From: an uncultured Clostridia bacterium
Lineage (GTDB): Bacteria; Bacillota; Clostridia; Christensenellales; Borkfalkiaceae
DNA length: 8,676 nucleotides
Assembly (NCBI GenBank): GCA_937915565.1
Contig: CALDMH010000123.1
Location: 1-8,676, forward strand
Direction of reading: 5' to 3'
Shown here: positions 1 through 4,741 of the stretch, in pieces
Position numbering within the stretch: the stretch's first letter is position 1
How the letters are laid out: each line of letters starts with the position of its first letter
Position numbers and translations under genes: made by a program
The notes under the pieces: model-generated
Told to the model about the DNA's origin: nothing
Databases searched by the model: none
The model's input: the letters and a program-made list of their open reading frames with translations, nothing else

Positions 1-603
1 AAGCGAAAAGTACGGCTTATGCGAAAACTCAGGTTGCAACGTTGGGACTATTTTGTCACTTTTACCTATTCGGACGAACTGCATTCCGAAGAAACGTTCC
101 GCAAAAAGTTGGCGAACACCCTAAAACACCTTGTAGCAAGAAAGGGTTGGAAGTATGTCGGCGTTTGGGAACGAGGCAACGATACCGACAGGCTACATTT
201 TCACGGAATATTTCATATTCCCAAAGACAAAATGATAGGCAATCTCGAAGAAGTAAAAGACTACGACACCCGAAACCACCGTATGCAAACGACATTGCAA
301 AACACGCATTTTCTGAAACATTTCGGAAGAAACGATTTCAAACGTATTTGCCATCCCGACGACGTATCGAGTGCCGTCAAATACATAGCTAAGTATATGG
401 AAAAGTCGGGCGAGCGATTAGTTTACGGCGGTAAATTACCGACGTTTTTTAAGTCGGATATTTTAGAAGACGATATCGCCTGTCCAATGGGCATAGACGA
501 CCGCAAAGCGTTACTTTTTGATAATTTTACCTGTATCAATGACGGCGAAATCATCGGCGAAGTAAGCAAAGAAGTTATAGACCAAATGCCCAAGTGTGAC
601 TGA
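1..603 (+). CDS. Rolling-circle replication initiator (HUH endonuclease, two-tyrosine), 5' end beyond window
   Basis: This is a Rep endonuclease expected to nick one strand at the replication origin and stay covalently bound through tyrosine. Numbered from the Met at base 19, the visible motifs are motif 1 FVTFTY (residues 12-17), the metal-binding HUH motif RLHFHGIFH with His60 and His62, and KYIAKYMEKSGE, in which Tyr122 and Tyr126 flank Lys125. The YxxKY arrangement is that of the phiX174 gpA/Microviridae Rep superfamily, where both tyrosines act. The frame stays open to base 1 and the Met at 19 has no ribosome binding site, so the real start is probably upstream and perhaps 20 or more residues are missing. 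The C-terminal part (KALLFDNFTC, then a QMPK ending) fits the Rep proteins carried by integrated elements in Clostridia, from memory of the family. The gene is followed by the fold-back region and the recombinase, which fits a self-replicating integrative element. There are no capsid genes here, so a phage origin is less likely. Confidence 0.8.
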   Translation, partial: KRKVRLMRKLRLQRWDYFVTFTYSDELHSEETFRKKLANTLKHLVARKGWKYVGVWERGNDTDRLHFHGIFHIPKDKMIGNLEEVKDYDTRNHRMQTTLQNTHFLKHFGRNDFKRICHPDDVSSAVKYIAKYMEKSGERLVYGGKLPTFFKSDILEDDIACPMGIDDRKALLFDNFTCINDGEIIGEVSKEVIDQMPKCD

Positions 604-612
604 AATTTTTAT

Positions 613-787
613 GTCTTTCGCCACGGGAGCATAAATGAAAAGCCCTTTTCGTCAAGAGTAAATGCATTGCGTTTTTTTGAAAGATTTTAAGCATTAAAAC
701 AGTCAACGCAACTCTTGACGAAAACAGCAAAACTACGAGTTAATCGACTTATAGGCTTTCCATTTAGTTTTGTTCCCGTCGAAAGAC
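613..787. repeat. Long imperfect inverted repeat, candidate replication origin of the rolling-circle element
   Basis: A perfect 14-bp inverted pair lies at 646-659 (ttttcgtcaagagt) and 711-724 (actcttgacgaaaa). Pairing continues inward with ttgcgtt (667-673) against aacgcaa (705-711, overlapping the core by one base) and a small hairpin ttttaa/ttaaaa (685-690 and 694-699). It continues outward with interruptions: taaatgaaaagcc (633-644) against ggctttccattta (754-766, imperfect), acggga (623-628) against tcccgt (774-779), and gtctttcg (613-620) against cgaaagac (780-787). The whole 175 bases can therefore fold back on itself. Lying directly after rep, it is a good candidate for the double-strand or single-strand origin. 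CTTGA in the core (714-718) resembles nick-site cores of pC194- and phiX-type origins. A regulatory RNA leader for the downstream genes is the alternative. Confidence 0.6.
715..744 (+). promoter_or_regulatory. Possible promoter for the small ORF and recombinase
   Basis: TTGACG at 715-720 matches five of six -35 consensus bases. GTTAAT at 739-744 matches four of six -10 bases, with 18 bp between. The -35 box sits inside the right arm of the perfect 14-bp inverted repeat, so strand folding or Rep binding could block it and link recombinase expression to the state of the origin. The -10 match is weak and the placement is tentative. Confidence 0.3.
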
Positions 788-822
788 AAATCAAAAACAA
801 AAAAATAAAAGGAGTTAAAACT

Positions 823-1023
823 ATGGAATCAATTGTAAAAAAAGTGTTTTTAGCAAGTTCCGAGAATTTCGAGAATTGCTATATCTTTTCTCCGTCTATC
901 GGCAGAAAGAAAAACGTAGGCGGTAAAACTTATCGTGTTAAAAGATATTTTAACGGCGACAGGGATTTTGAAACTGCTATGAAACAATTTGCAACCAACG
1001 ACTATTACAGAAACGTGAGGTAA
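823..1023 (+). CDS. Small 66-residue element-encoded protein of unknown function
   Basis: I do not recognise this family with confidence. The start at 823 is preceded by a good Shine-Dalgarno sequence (aaaaggag, 807-814) at 8 bp. An in-frame TTG at 715 would begin inside the inverted repeat and is unlikely. The product is basic and soluble, with no membrane segment. Its second half, from GGKTYRVKRYF through ETAMKQFATND, looks like a short beta-hairpin followed by a helix. Its stop overlaps the ribosome binding site of the recombinase and lies 4 bp before that start, which implies translational coupling. Small proteins beside TnpX-like recombinases (for example the TnpW type) share this position and general layout, and a directionality factor or accessory protein is plausible, but the sequence alone does not establish this. 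Confidence 0.7.
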   Translation: MESIVKKVFLASSENFENCYIFSPSIGRKKNVGGKTYRVKRYFNGDRDFETAMKQFATNDYYRNVR

Positions 1024-1027
1024 AATT

Positions 1028-2653
1028 ATGAAACAGAAAAAGTATATTGCAGGACTTTATTTCAGACTGTCCCAAGAAGACGAACGTCAAGGCGAATCGG
1101 CTTCTATCGAGCATCAAAGAACCATTTTGCGTAAATATGCCGAAGAACACGGTTTTGAAATTCACGACGAATATATTGACGACGGTATTTCGGGAACGAC
1201 CTTCCAACGCCCCGAAGTGCAACGACTTTTAGACGACGCAAAGACAGGCGTAATCAATACAATTATCGTCAAAGATTTATCCCGTTTCGGACGAAACTAC
1301 ATAGAAGTCGGACAGTATATCGACTATGTTTTTCCCGCGTTCGGTATACGTTTTATCGCTATTCAGGATAACGTCGATACGGAAAACCGCGACAGCGGCA
1401 CAATGGAAATGATGCCCATTATGAACGTTTTTAATGAGTGGCATGCGGCAAATACGAGCAAGAAAATCCGCGCGATATTAAAGTCTAATGCTATGGCTGG
1501 GAAATACCACGCAAGGAAAGCACCATATGGGTATGTGAAAAGTGACACAGAAATGAAAACGCCAATTGTGGACGAGGAAGCCGCAGTAGTCGTAAAAAGG
1601 ATATTTGAAATGCGAGCAAGCGGATTGAGCCCTCATAAAATATCGGATATTCTAAATGCCGAAGGAATTTTGAACCCCAGTCGTTACAGTATGGAAAAAT
1701 TCGGCATTGTGGGACGCAAAGAAAATGTTGGATTATGGTCGTTTTGTGCAGTAAACAGTATTTTGAACAATCCTACATATTTGGGGCATATGGCACAGCA
1801 GCGTTGGAGCTCAGTGTCTTATAAAAACCATAAACGATATAAAAAAGACGAAAGCGATTGGATCATCGTTCGCGATACCCATGAGGCTATTGTATCTCAA
1901 GAAATATGGGACAAAGTTAGGGAAATAGAAAAATCCGTAGCGCAAGGGAGAAAGACAAAGCGTGGATACACGCATCCTTTGTCTGGATTTCTATACTGTG
2001 CAGACTGTGGCGGAAAAATGAAAATGAATTACATTAATCGCAATGGCAAGATAGATTTTAACTTCAATTGCGGAAATCATGTAAGATTGGGGAAATCGTA
2101 TTGCTTTTCACATTTCATACAAGCGAAAGATATAGAAGAGATTGTGCTTGACGATATACGGGAAATGGCGCAACGAATCGTGCTTGATGAAAAAACTATC
2201 CGCGAAGAATTTATACGCCATAATACCGAACTTGCCGACAAAGCCGAGAAAGCCGCAAAAAAGGAATTGCAAGTAAAGCGTAAACGCGCAGAAGAATTAT
2301 CTCGCCTTATGCAACTTGCCTATGAGGACAGATTGAAAGGCAAAATGCCCGAAGATATTTGTATCACATTTATACAAAAATATTCCGATGAGCAAAAAAG
2401 GCTTGAAGGTGAAATTGAGAAACTTGAAACAAAGATAACCGAAACGGCAAACACGATACAGAGCGCGGACGAGTTTATACGGAACATTAAAAAATATCTT
2501 GAAGCCCCTGAGCTTACCCGCGAAATGTGCTATGAACTCTTAGACCGTGTAGTAGTCGGCGGACTGCCGAAAATAACAGGCAAAGAATGTGAGATAGATA
2601 TAGTGTACAAAGTAGATATTGTATCCGTTTTACGGTACAGGCTTAAAAAATAA
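1028..2653 (+). CDS. Large serine recombinase (TndX/TnpX-like integrase/excisionase)
   Basis: This enzyme is expected to excise and integrate the element by site-specific strand exchange through a 5'-phosphoserine link. The resolvase-type catalytic domain spans about residues 5-155, with the nucleophile Ser15 in YFRLSQED, Arg13 beside it, and the DLSRFGRN motif (83-90) supplying Arg86 and Arg89. The DNA-binding 'recombinase' domain follows at about 165-300 (APYGY at 165-169). The zinc ribbon has Cys324, Cys327, Cys348 and Cys359. A charged coiled-coil runs from about 395 to 480, as in serine integrases, and a DUF4368-like tail begins near LLDRVVVGG (504-512). The 541-residue length matches TndX of Tn5397 (about 533) better than the longer TnpX. 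The start has a GTGAGG site at 1015-1020, inside the end of the preceding ORF. All catalytic residues are intact, so the gene is probably functional. It is the last gene before the element's right end, the usual position for such integrases. Confidence 0.93.
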   Translation: MKQKKYIAGLYFRLSQEDERQGESASIEHQRTILRKYAEEHGFEIHDEYIDDGISGTTFQRPEVQRLLDDAKTGVINTIIVKDLSRFGRNYIEVGQYIDYVFPAFGIRFIAIQDNVDTENRDSGTMEMMPIMNVFNEWHAANTSKKIRAILKSNAMAGKYHARKAPYGYVKSDTEMKTPIVDEEAAVVVKRIFEMRASGLSPHKISDILNAEGILNPSRYSMEKFGIVGRKENVGLWSFCAVNSILNNPTYLGHMAQQRWSSVSYKNHKRYKKDESDWIIVRDTHEAIVSQEIWDKVREIEKSVAQGRKTKRGYTHPLSGFLYCADCGGKMKMNYINRNGKIDFNFNCGNHVRLGKSYCFSHFIQAKDIEEIVLDDIREMAQRIVLDEKTIREEFIRHNTELADKAEKAAKKELQVKRKRAEELSRLMQLAYEDRLKGKMPEDICITFIQKYSDEQKRLEGEIEKLETKITETANTIQSADEFIRNIKKYLEAPELTREMCYELLDRVVVGGLPKITGKECEIDIVYKVDIVSVLRYRLKK

Positions 2654-2654
2654 C

Positions 2655-2693
2655 GAAAAAGCGTATGTTTCATTACGATTCATACGCTATTTC
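2655..2693 (+). terminator. Hairpin terminator after the recombinase gene
   Basis: The stem pairs agcgtatg (2660-2667) with catacgct (2681-2688). It extends through one mismatch to gaaa (2655-2658) against tttc (2690-2693). A T-rich stretch follows (tttaattt). The A-rich left flank would also let it stop transcription from the other side. It starts 2 bp after the recombinase stop codon. Confidence 0.7.
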
Positions 2694-2723
2694 TTTAATT
2701 TGTAGTAGTGTCCATAAAGTTAG
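2694..2723. other. Predicted right attachment junction (attR region)
   Basis: This 30-bp stretch separates the recombinase terminator from the point where IS200-type tnpA coding sequence begins at 2724. In the tnpA frame it carries stops (TAA 2715, TAG 2721), where intact family members would encode an aromatic-rich segment before the VTTVG motif. The break is therefore a sharp recombination junction and not gradual decay. The exact crossover dinucleotide is not resolvable without the left junction or an empty site. Confidence 0.45.
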
Positions 2724-2855
2724 GTAACAACGGTAGGCAGGAACGAACGAGTAATAAGCGAGTATATACAAAAGCAATTACAAGAAGATTACTATACAGA
2801 CCAGATAAGTATGAGTGAGTATATAGACCCGTTCACGGGAATAAAGAATAAGTAG
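2724..2855 (+). pseudogene. tnpA: 3' fragment of an IS200-type Y1 transposase gene
   Basis: The frame reads VTTVGRNERVISEYIQKQLQ, then a stretch ending in EYIDPFTGIKNK and the stop at 2853-2855. In IS200-type TnpA (usually about 140-155 residues) the C-terminal part reads YYVSTVGxN, then IxxYIxxQ, then an EYxDPF-like tail, and the order and spacing here match. Tyr14 of the fragment is the expected catalytic tyrosine, with the conserved Gln four residues on (Gln18). The HUH histidines and the N-terminal 100 or so residues are missing upstream of 2724, where the sequence switches to the integrative element. There is no start codon or ribosome binding site, so it cannot be an active gene as it stands. 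The codons show no internal stop, which suggests a recent break. Confidence 0.8.
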
Positions 2856-2863
2856 ACAAAAAG

Positions 2864-2987
2864 AACAGCCGCTACATAGCGGCCGTCCGTGATTGTGATG
2901 CGTTGTCAAACTTCAGTGCCCGTTGACGGGCAAGCCGGTAAATCACCCTTCTAGGGTGTGTGCAAACCACCAGTTCACTGGTGGTTA
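2864..2987 (+). ncRNA. Candidate structured RNA at the IS200 right end (four hairpins)
   Basis: Four separate stems follow the tnpA stop: gccgct/agcggc (2868-2873, 2878-2883), gcccg/cgggc (2918-2922, 2927-2931), caccct/agggtg (2944-2949, 2953-2958) and aaccaccag/ctggtggtt (2965-2973, 2978-2986). The last is the presumed IS right-end hairpin. Between them lie unpaired blocks such as gtgatgcgttgtcaaacttc. There is no open reading frame of note across it on either strand. IS200/IS605 elements often encode guide RNAs (omega/reRNA) that include the right end, or, for IscB, a HEARO-type RNA ahead of the nuclease gene. The phrase aagccggtaaatcacc recalls HEARO-type RNAs, but I cannot run a covariance search. 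It could instead simply be the transposon end plus a terminator. Confidence 0.4.
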
Positions 2988-3009
2988 TGAATTTACATCG
3001 ATGAAACGA

Positions 3010-3038
3010 TTGAAAAACGCCGCACAATATGCTAAAAT
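3010..3038 (+). promoter_or_regulatory. Promoter of the first GNAT gene
   Basis: TTGAAA (3010-3015) and TAAAAT (3033-3038) are spaced by exactly 17 bp, with TG at 3030-3031 forming an extended -10. Transcription would begin near 3045 and give a leader of about 30 nt. It lies just outside the predicted IS right end. Confidence 0.6.
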
Positions 3039-3076
3039 TAAGGTGAAGACAATAGGATTTTATCAATGAGATAGGT

Positions 3077-3559
3077 ATGGATATTAGATTACTATCAAAA
3101 AAATATGAGGTGCGCACATTAGATATAAATAACGTAGATACTATTTATGATATGAGTTGCAAAAACGAAATTTACTATAAATATCATCCGCCATTTGTTA
3201 CAAAAGAAAGTATCGTAGAGGATATGAAAGCATTACCTCCAAACAAAAGTTACGGCGATAAATATTACGTCGGGTTTTTTGAGGGCGATTCGCTGGTTGC
3301 TAATATGGATTTGATTTTAGGTTATCCGACAGACGAAATTGCATTTATCGGGCTGTTTATGACGAACGTGCGTTATCAAAATAAAGGAGTCGGCTCCGGT
3401 ATTATAGGAGACGTTTGCGGCTATTTAAAACGATTGGGCTACAAGAAGGTGCGTATCGGGGTGGATAAAGGAAATCCGCAAAGCAATTATTTTTGGCAAA
3501 AAAATGGGTTTTATATTATTTTGGAAAAAGAATACAACGTTATGGAATTGACGTTATAA
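3077..3559 (+). CDS. GNAT-family N-acetyltransferase
   Basis: The 160-residue product has the single-domain GNAT layout and would transfer an acetyl group from acetyl-CoA to an amine. The acceptor cannot be told from sequence. The pyrophosphate-binding motif A is QNKGVG (101-106), after the strand AFIGLFMTN (89-97). The C-terminal NPQSNYFWQKNGF (133-145) is the conserved motif B region that ends the fold. An N-terminal YYKYHPPFVTKESIVEDM segment (33-50) is typical of a GNAT subfamily common in Clostridia. The start at 3077 fits the family's N-terminus, but the ribosome binding site is poor, with only a gatagg directly before the ATG, so translation may be weak. It has its own promoter and no close neighbour, so it is probably monocistronic. 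It is cytoplasmic and intact. Confidence 0.85.
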   Translation: MDIRLLSKKYEVRTLDINNVDTIYDMSCKNEIYYKYHPPFVTKESIVEDMKALPPNKSYGDKYYVGFFEGDSLVANMDLILGYPTDEIAFIGLFMTNVRYQNKGVGSGIIGDVCGYLKRLGYKKVRIGVDKGNPQSNYFWQKNGFYIILEKEYNVMELTL

Positions 3560-3615
3560 ACCACTTCTTGTTGAGATAAAAAGAAATGATTAAATAATAA
3601 AAGTGGGGCTATAAG

Positions 3616-3644
3616 TTGATTATCGGCAAAAAATATGATATAAT
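3616..3644 (+). promoter_or_regulatory. Promoter of the second GNAT gene
   Basis: TTGATT (3616-3621), a 17-bp spacer and a perfect TATAAT (3639-3644) with TGA at 3636-3638 (extended -10) make a near-consensus vegetative promoter. The start near 3651 gives a leader of roughly 79 nt before the ATG at 3730. Confidence 0.8.
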
Positions 3645-3729
3645 AAACACGTTAAAATGAGTACGGAATTATTTTTGAATACTAAATATCGATTATCTAA
3701 ACGACAACTGCGTAAGGAGGAAAACGGTT

Positions 3730-4161
3730 ATGGTGCGGCTTCAAGAAGTTAATCCGGATAATTGGAGGCTCGGGCTATGCGTTCGCGACGACCAGAAAAA
3801 ATACGTGGCAAATTCTTCGGGATTGCTCGCAAGGGCATATGCCTACCGCAAAAACAGAAGCAACGCTTTCGTTATATATAACGACGATACGCCTGTCGGA
3901 ATGGCTTTATATTACGATTGTGAAAACGCTTATAATTTCAGTCAGTTGTTTATCGACGAAAAGTACCAAGGTAAGGGATTCGGATATAAAGCGGCGGAAA
4001 TGATTATTCAAAAAATGAAAGACGACGGCGTTTTCGATAAAGTCGTTCTTTGTTACGTCGAAGGGGACGAGGCCGCAAAGCGACTGTATCTTAAACTCGG
4101 TTTCAGCCACACGGGCGAAGTCGAGGAAGGAGAGGTCGTAATGGAGAAAAAGTTGCGTTGA
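3730..4161 (+). CDS. GNAT-family N-acetyltransferase, diamine/spermidine acetyltransferase-like
   Basis: This 143-residue single-domain GNAT has motif A as QGKGFG (80-85) after the strand SQLFID (71-76), and a C-terminal EGDEAAKRLYLKLGF (111-125) in which Tyr120 is the likely general acid. The N-terminal VNPDNWRLGLCVRDDQKKYV (7-26) followed by SSGLLARAYAY resembles the BltD/PaiA-like polyamine acetyltransferases of Firmicutes, which detoxify spermidine or spermine or adjust their level. That substrate is inferred from family resemblance only. Translation is strongly supported by taaggagg (3713-3720) 9 bp before the start. Its strong promoter and optimal ribosome binding site suggest higher expression than the first GNAT gene. 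It shows little similarity to that gene outside the fold's motifs, so the two are not a recent duplication. Confidence 0.87.
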   Translation: MVRLQEVNPDNWRLGLCVRDDQKKYVANSSGLLARAYAYRKNRSNAFVIYNDDTPVGMALYYDCENAYNFSQLFIDEKYQGKGFGYKAAEMIIQKMKDDGVFDKVVLCYVEGDEAAKRLYLKLGFSHTGEVEEGEVVMEKKLR

Positions 4162-4169
4162 TTTTGTTT

Positions 4170-4214
4170 CCGGAATTCGTTTTTATTCCCGGTTGGCATA
4201 ACCGCGTCTTTTAA
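4170..4214 (+). terminator. Weak possible terminator after the second GNAT gene
   Basis: Hairpin cggtt/aaccg (4190-4194, 4200-4204) is followed by cgtctttttaa. An alternative stem, ccggaat (4170-4176) with attcccgg (4185-4192, one bulged C), uses the same bases and would compete. The stems are short, so the call is tentative. Confidence 0.3.
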
Positions 4215-4290
4215 GTTGGCGAAAAGCGTTTAAGAACGGGGATTTAGCTACGATAAATGCAAAAAATCGGAAATTGCGGAGGAAATTAGA

Positions 4291-4596
4291 ATGAAATGCG
4301 CTCTTGCGGCCGTTGGATTTATCAATGAGAACGTTGAACGTAATAAAGCGATTATTGCCGCCACGCTAAAAAAATGCGCGGGCGCTGTTAAGTGGAAGGT
4401 TTATTTCAAGATGGTGGGAGCGGACGATTCGGCGTTCAGGGAAATTGCCGCGGACGGCTGGAAGGTCGGCGCAAATACGACAGTCGGAGATAACACGAGC
4501 GCAGGCAATTTGTTGTGCGATATGTATATTTGGAGAAATGACAATCTTCAACAAATCCCGTTCGATTTCTACGCTACCGGCATCTGGGCTAAATAA
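4291..4596 (+). CDS. Hypothetical 101-residue protein, possibly a rearranged nitrilase-type fragment
   Basis: I do not recognise the full protein. The start is well supported by ggagga (4278-4283) 7 bp before the ATG. The first 30 residues (MKCALAAVGFINENVERNKA and onward to LKKCAG) resemble the N-terminal strand and helix of carbon-nitrogen hydrolases (nitrilase superfamily). The expected catalytic Glu region that should follow is absent, and enzymes of that family are about 260-300 residues long. The second half (from KVGANTTVGDN to LLCDMYIWRN and FDFYATGIW) does not look like a nitrilase ending. The ORF may therefore be a deletion or fusion product, or a small family unknown to me. It has no signal peptide or membrane segment. 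No clear promoter lies in the 129 bp before it, so read-through from the GNAT gene is possible. Confidence 0.5.
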   Translation: MKCALAAVGFINENVERNKAIIAATLKKCAGAVKWKVYFKMVGADDSAFREIAADGWKVGANTTVGDNTSAGNLLCDMYIWRNDNLQQIPFDFYATGIWAK

Positions 4597-4639
4597 TATT
4601 TGAAATAATGCGCTTTCGGCGCAAAAATACGGCATAATC

Positions 4640-4671
4640 AAGCGTTTTTCTTCTGATTGGGGAAAACGCTT
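4640..4671 (+). terminator. Hairpin between the hypothetical gene and the mannosidase promoter
   Basis: aagcgtttt (4640-4648) pairs perfectly with aaaacgctt (4663-4671), extended by a G-U and a C-G pair around a 10-nt loop. The following bases are T-rich but broken by G (tgttgtgttgtgt), so it would be a weak terminator. Its right arm overlaps the -35 box of the mannosidase promoter (4670-4675), so it may act as both an insulator and a control site. Confidence 0.45.
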
Positions 4672-4698
4672 GTTGTGTTGTGTAAAAAATGATATAAT
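4670..4698 (+). promoter_or_regulatory. Promoter of the alpha-mannosidase operon
   Basis: TTGTTG (4670-4675), a 17-bp spacer and perfect TATAAT (4693-4698) with TGA at 4690-4692. The start near 4705 leaves a leader of about 37 nt. The -35 box is partly inside the preceding hairpin. No clear catabolite (cre) palindrome is visible. Confidence 0.7.
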
Positions 4699-4741
4699 AA
4701 ATAAGTTGAGTGAAAATTATAAGTAATCTGGAAGGAAAAAT

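Larger units (their letters stand above)
1..2723 (+). mobile_element. Right-hand part of an integrative element with rolling-circle Rep and large serine recombinase
   Basis: Three co-directional genes (HUH Rep, a 66-aa protein, a large serine recombinase) plus a large inverted repeat form a compact module. In known integrative elements of Firmicutes, TnpX/TndX-type recombinases excise and insert the element, and a Rep protein can replicate the circular form. The right boundary is placed near 2720-2724 because sequence downstream is the in-frame end of an IS200-type transposase, while the bases just upstream carry stops in that frame (TAG at 2721, TAA at 2715). The left end and any genes before Rep lie outside the window. 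The grouping is an inference from gene content and the abrupt junction; exact attachment sites cannot be set without the left end. Confidence 0.6.
2724..2990 (+). mobile_element. Remnant (right end) of an IS200/IS605-family insertion sequence
   Basis: The segment contains the last 43 codons of a Y1 transposase, a run of hairpins, and a final 9-10 bp hairpin (2965-2986) of the kind that marks the right end of IS200/IS605 elements. The outer border is set a few bases past that hairpin, where these elements are cut, and is approximate. The 5' part of tnpA and the left end of the IS are absent here. They should lie on the far side of the integrative element if this is a simple insertion. Confidence 0.7.

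Noticed and set aside
1..603. Microvirus or filamentous prophage identity based on the two-tyrosine Rep
   Set aside because: No capsid, pilot or assembly genes are present, and the neighbour is an integrative-element recombinase. Rep similarity alone does not make a phage.
715..822. Upstream TTG start giving a 102-residue version of the small protein
   Set aside because: The extra 36 residues would be encoded by the inverted repeat and an A-rich leader. The ATG at 823 has a clear ribosome binding site.
2864..2987. CRISPR array or tRNA in the hairpin-rich segment
   Set aside because: The hairpins differ from one another, are irregularly spaced and have no constant repeat. There is no cloverleaf with an acceptor stem and T-loop consensus.
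2872..3117. 81-codon minus-strand ORF over the hairpin region
   Set aside because: It crosses the IS right-end hairpins and the GNAT promoter, and its composition is not protein-like; no ribosome binding site supports it.
3561..3606. ccactt/aagtgg pair after the first GNAT gene as a terminator
   Set aside because: The arms are only 6 bp, separated by 34 bases, and no T tract follows. It is most likely chance.
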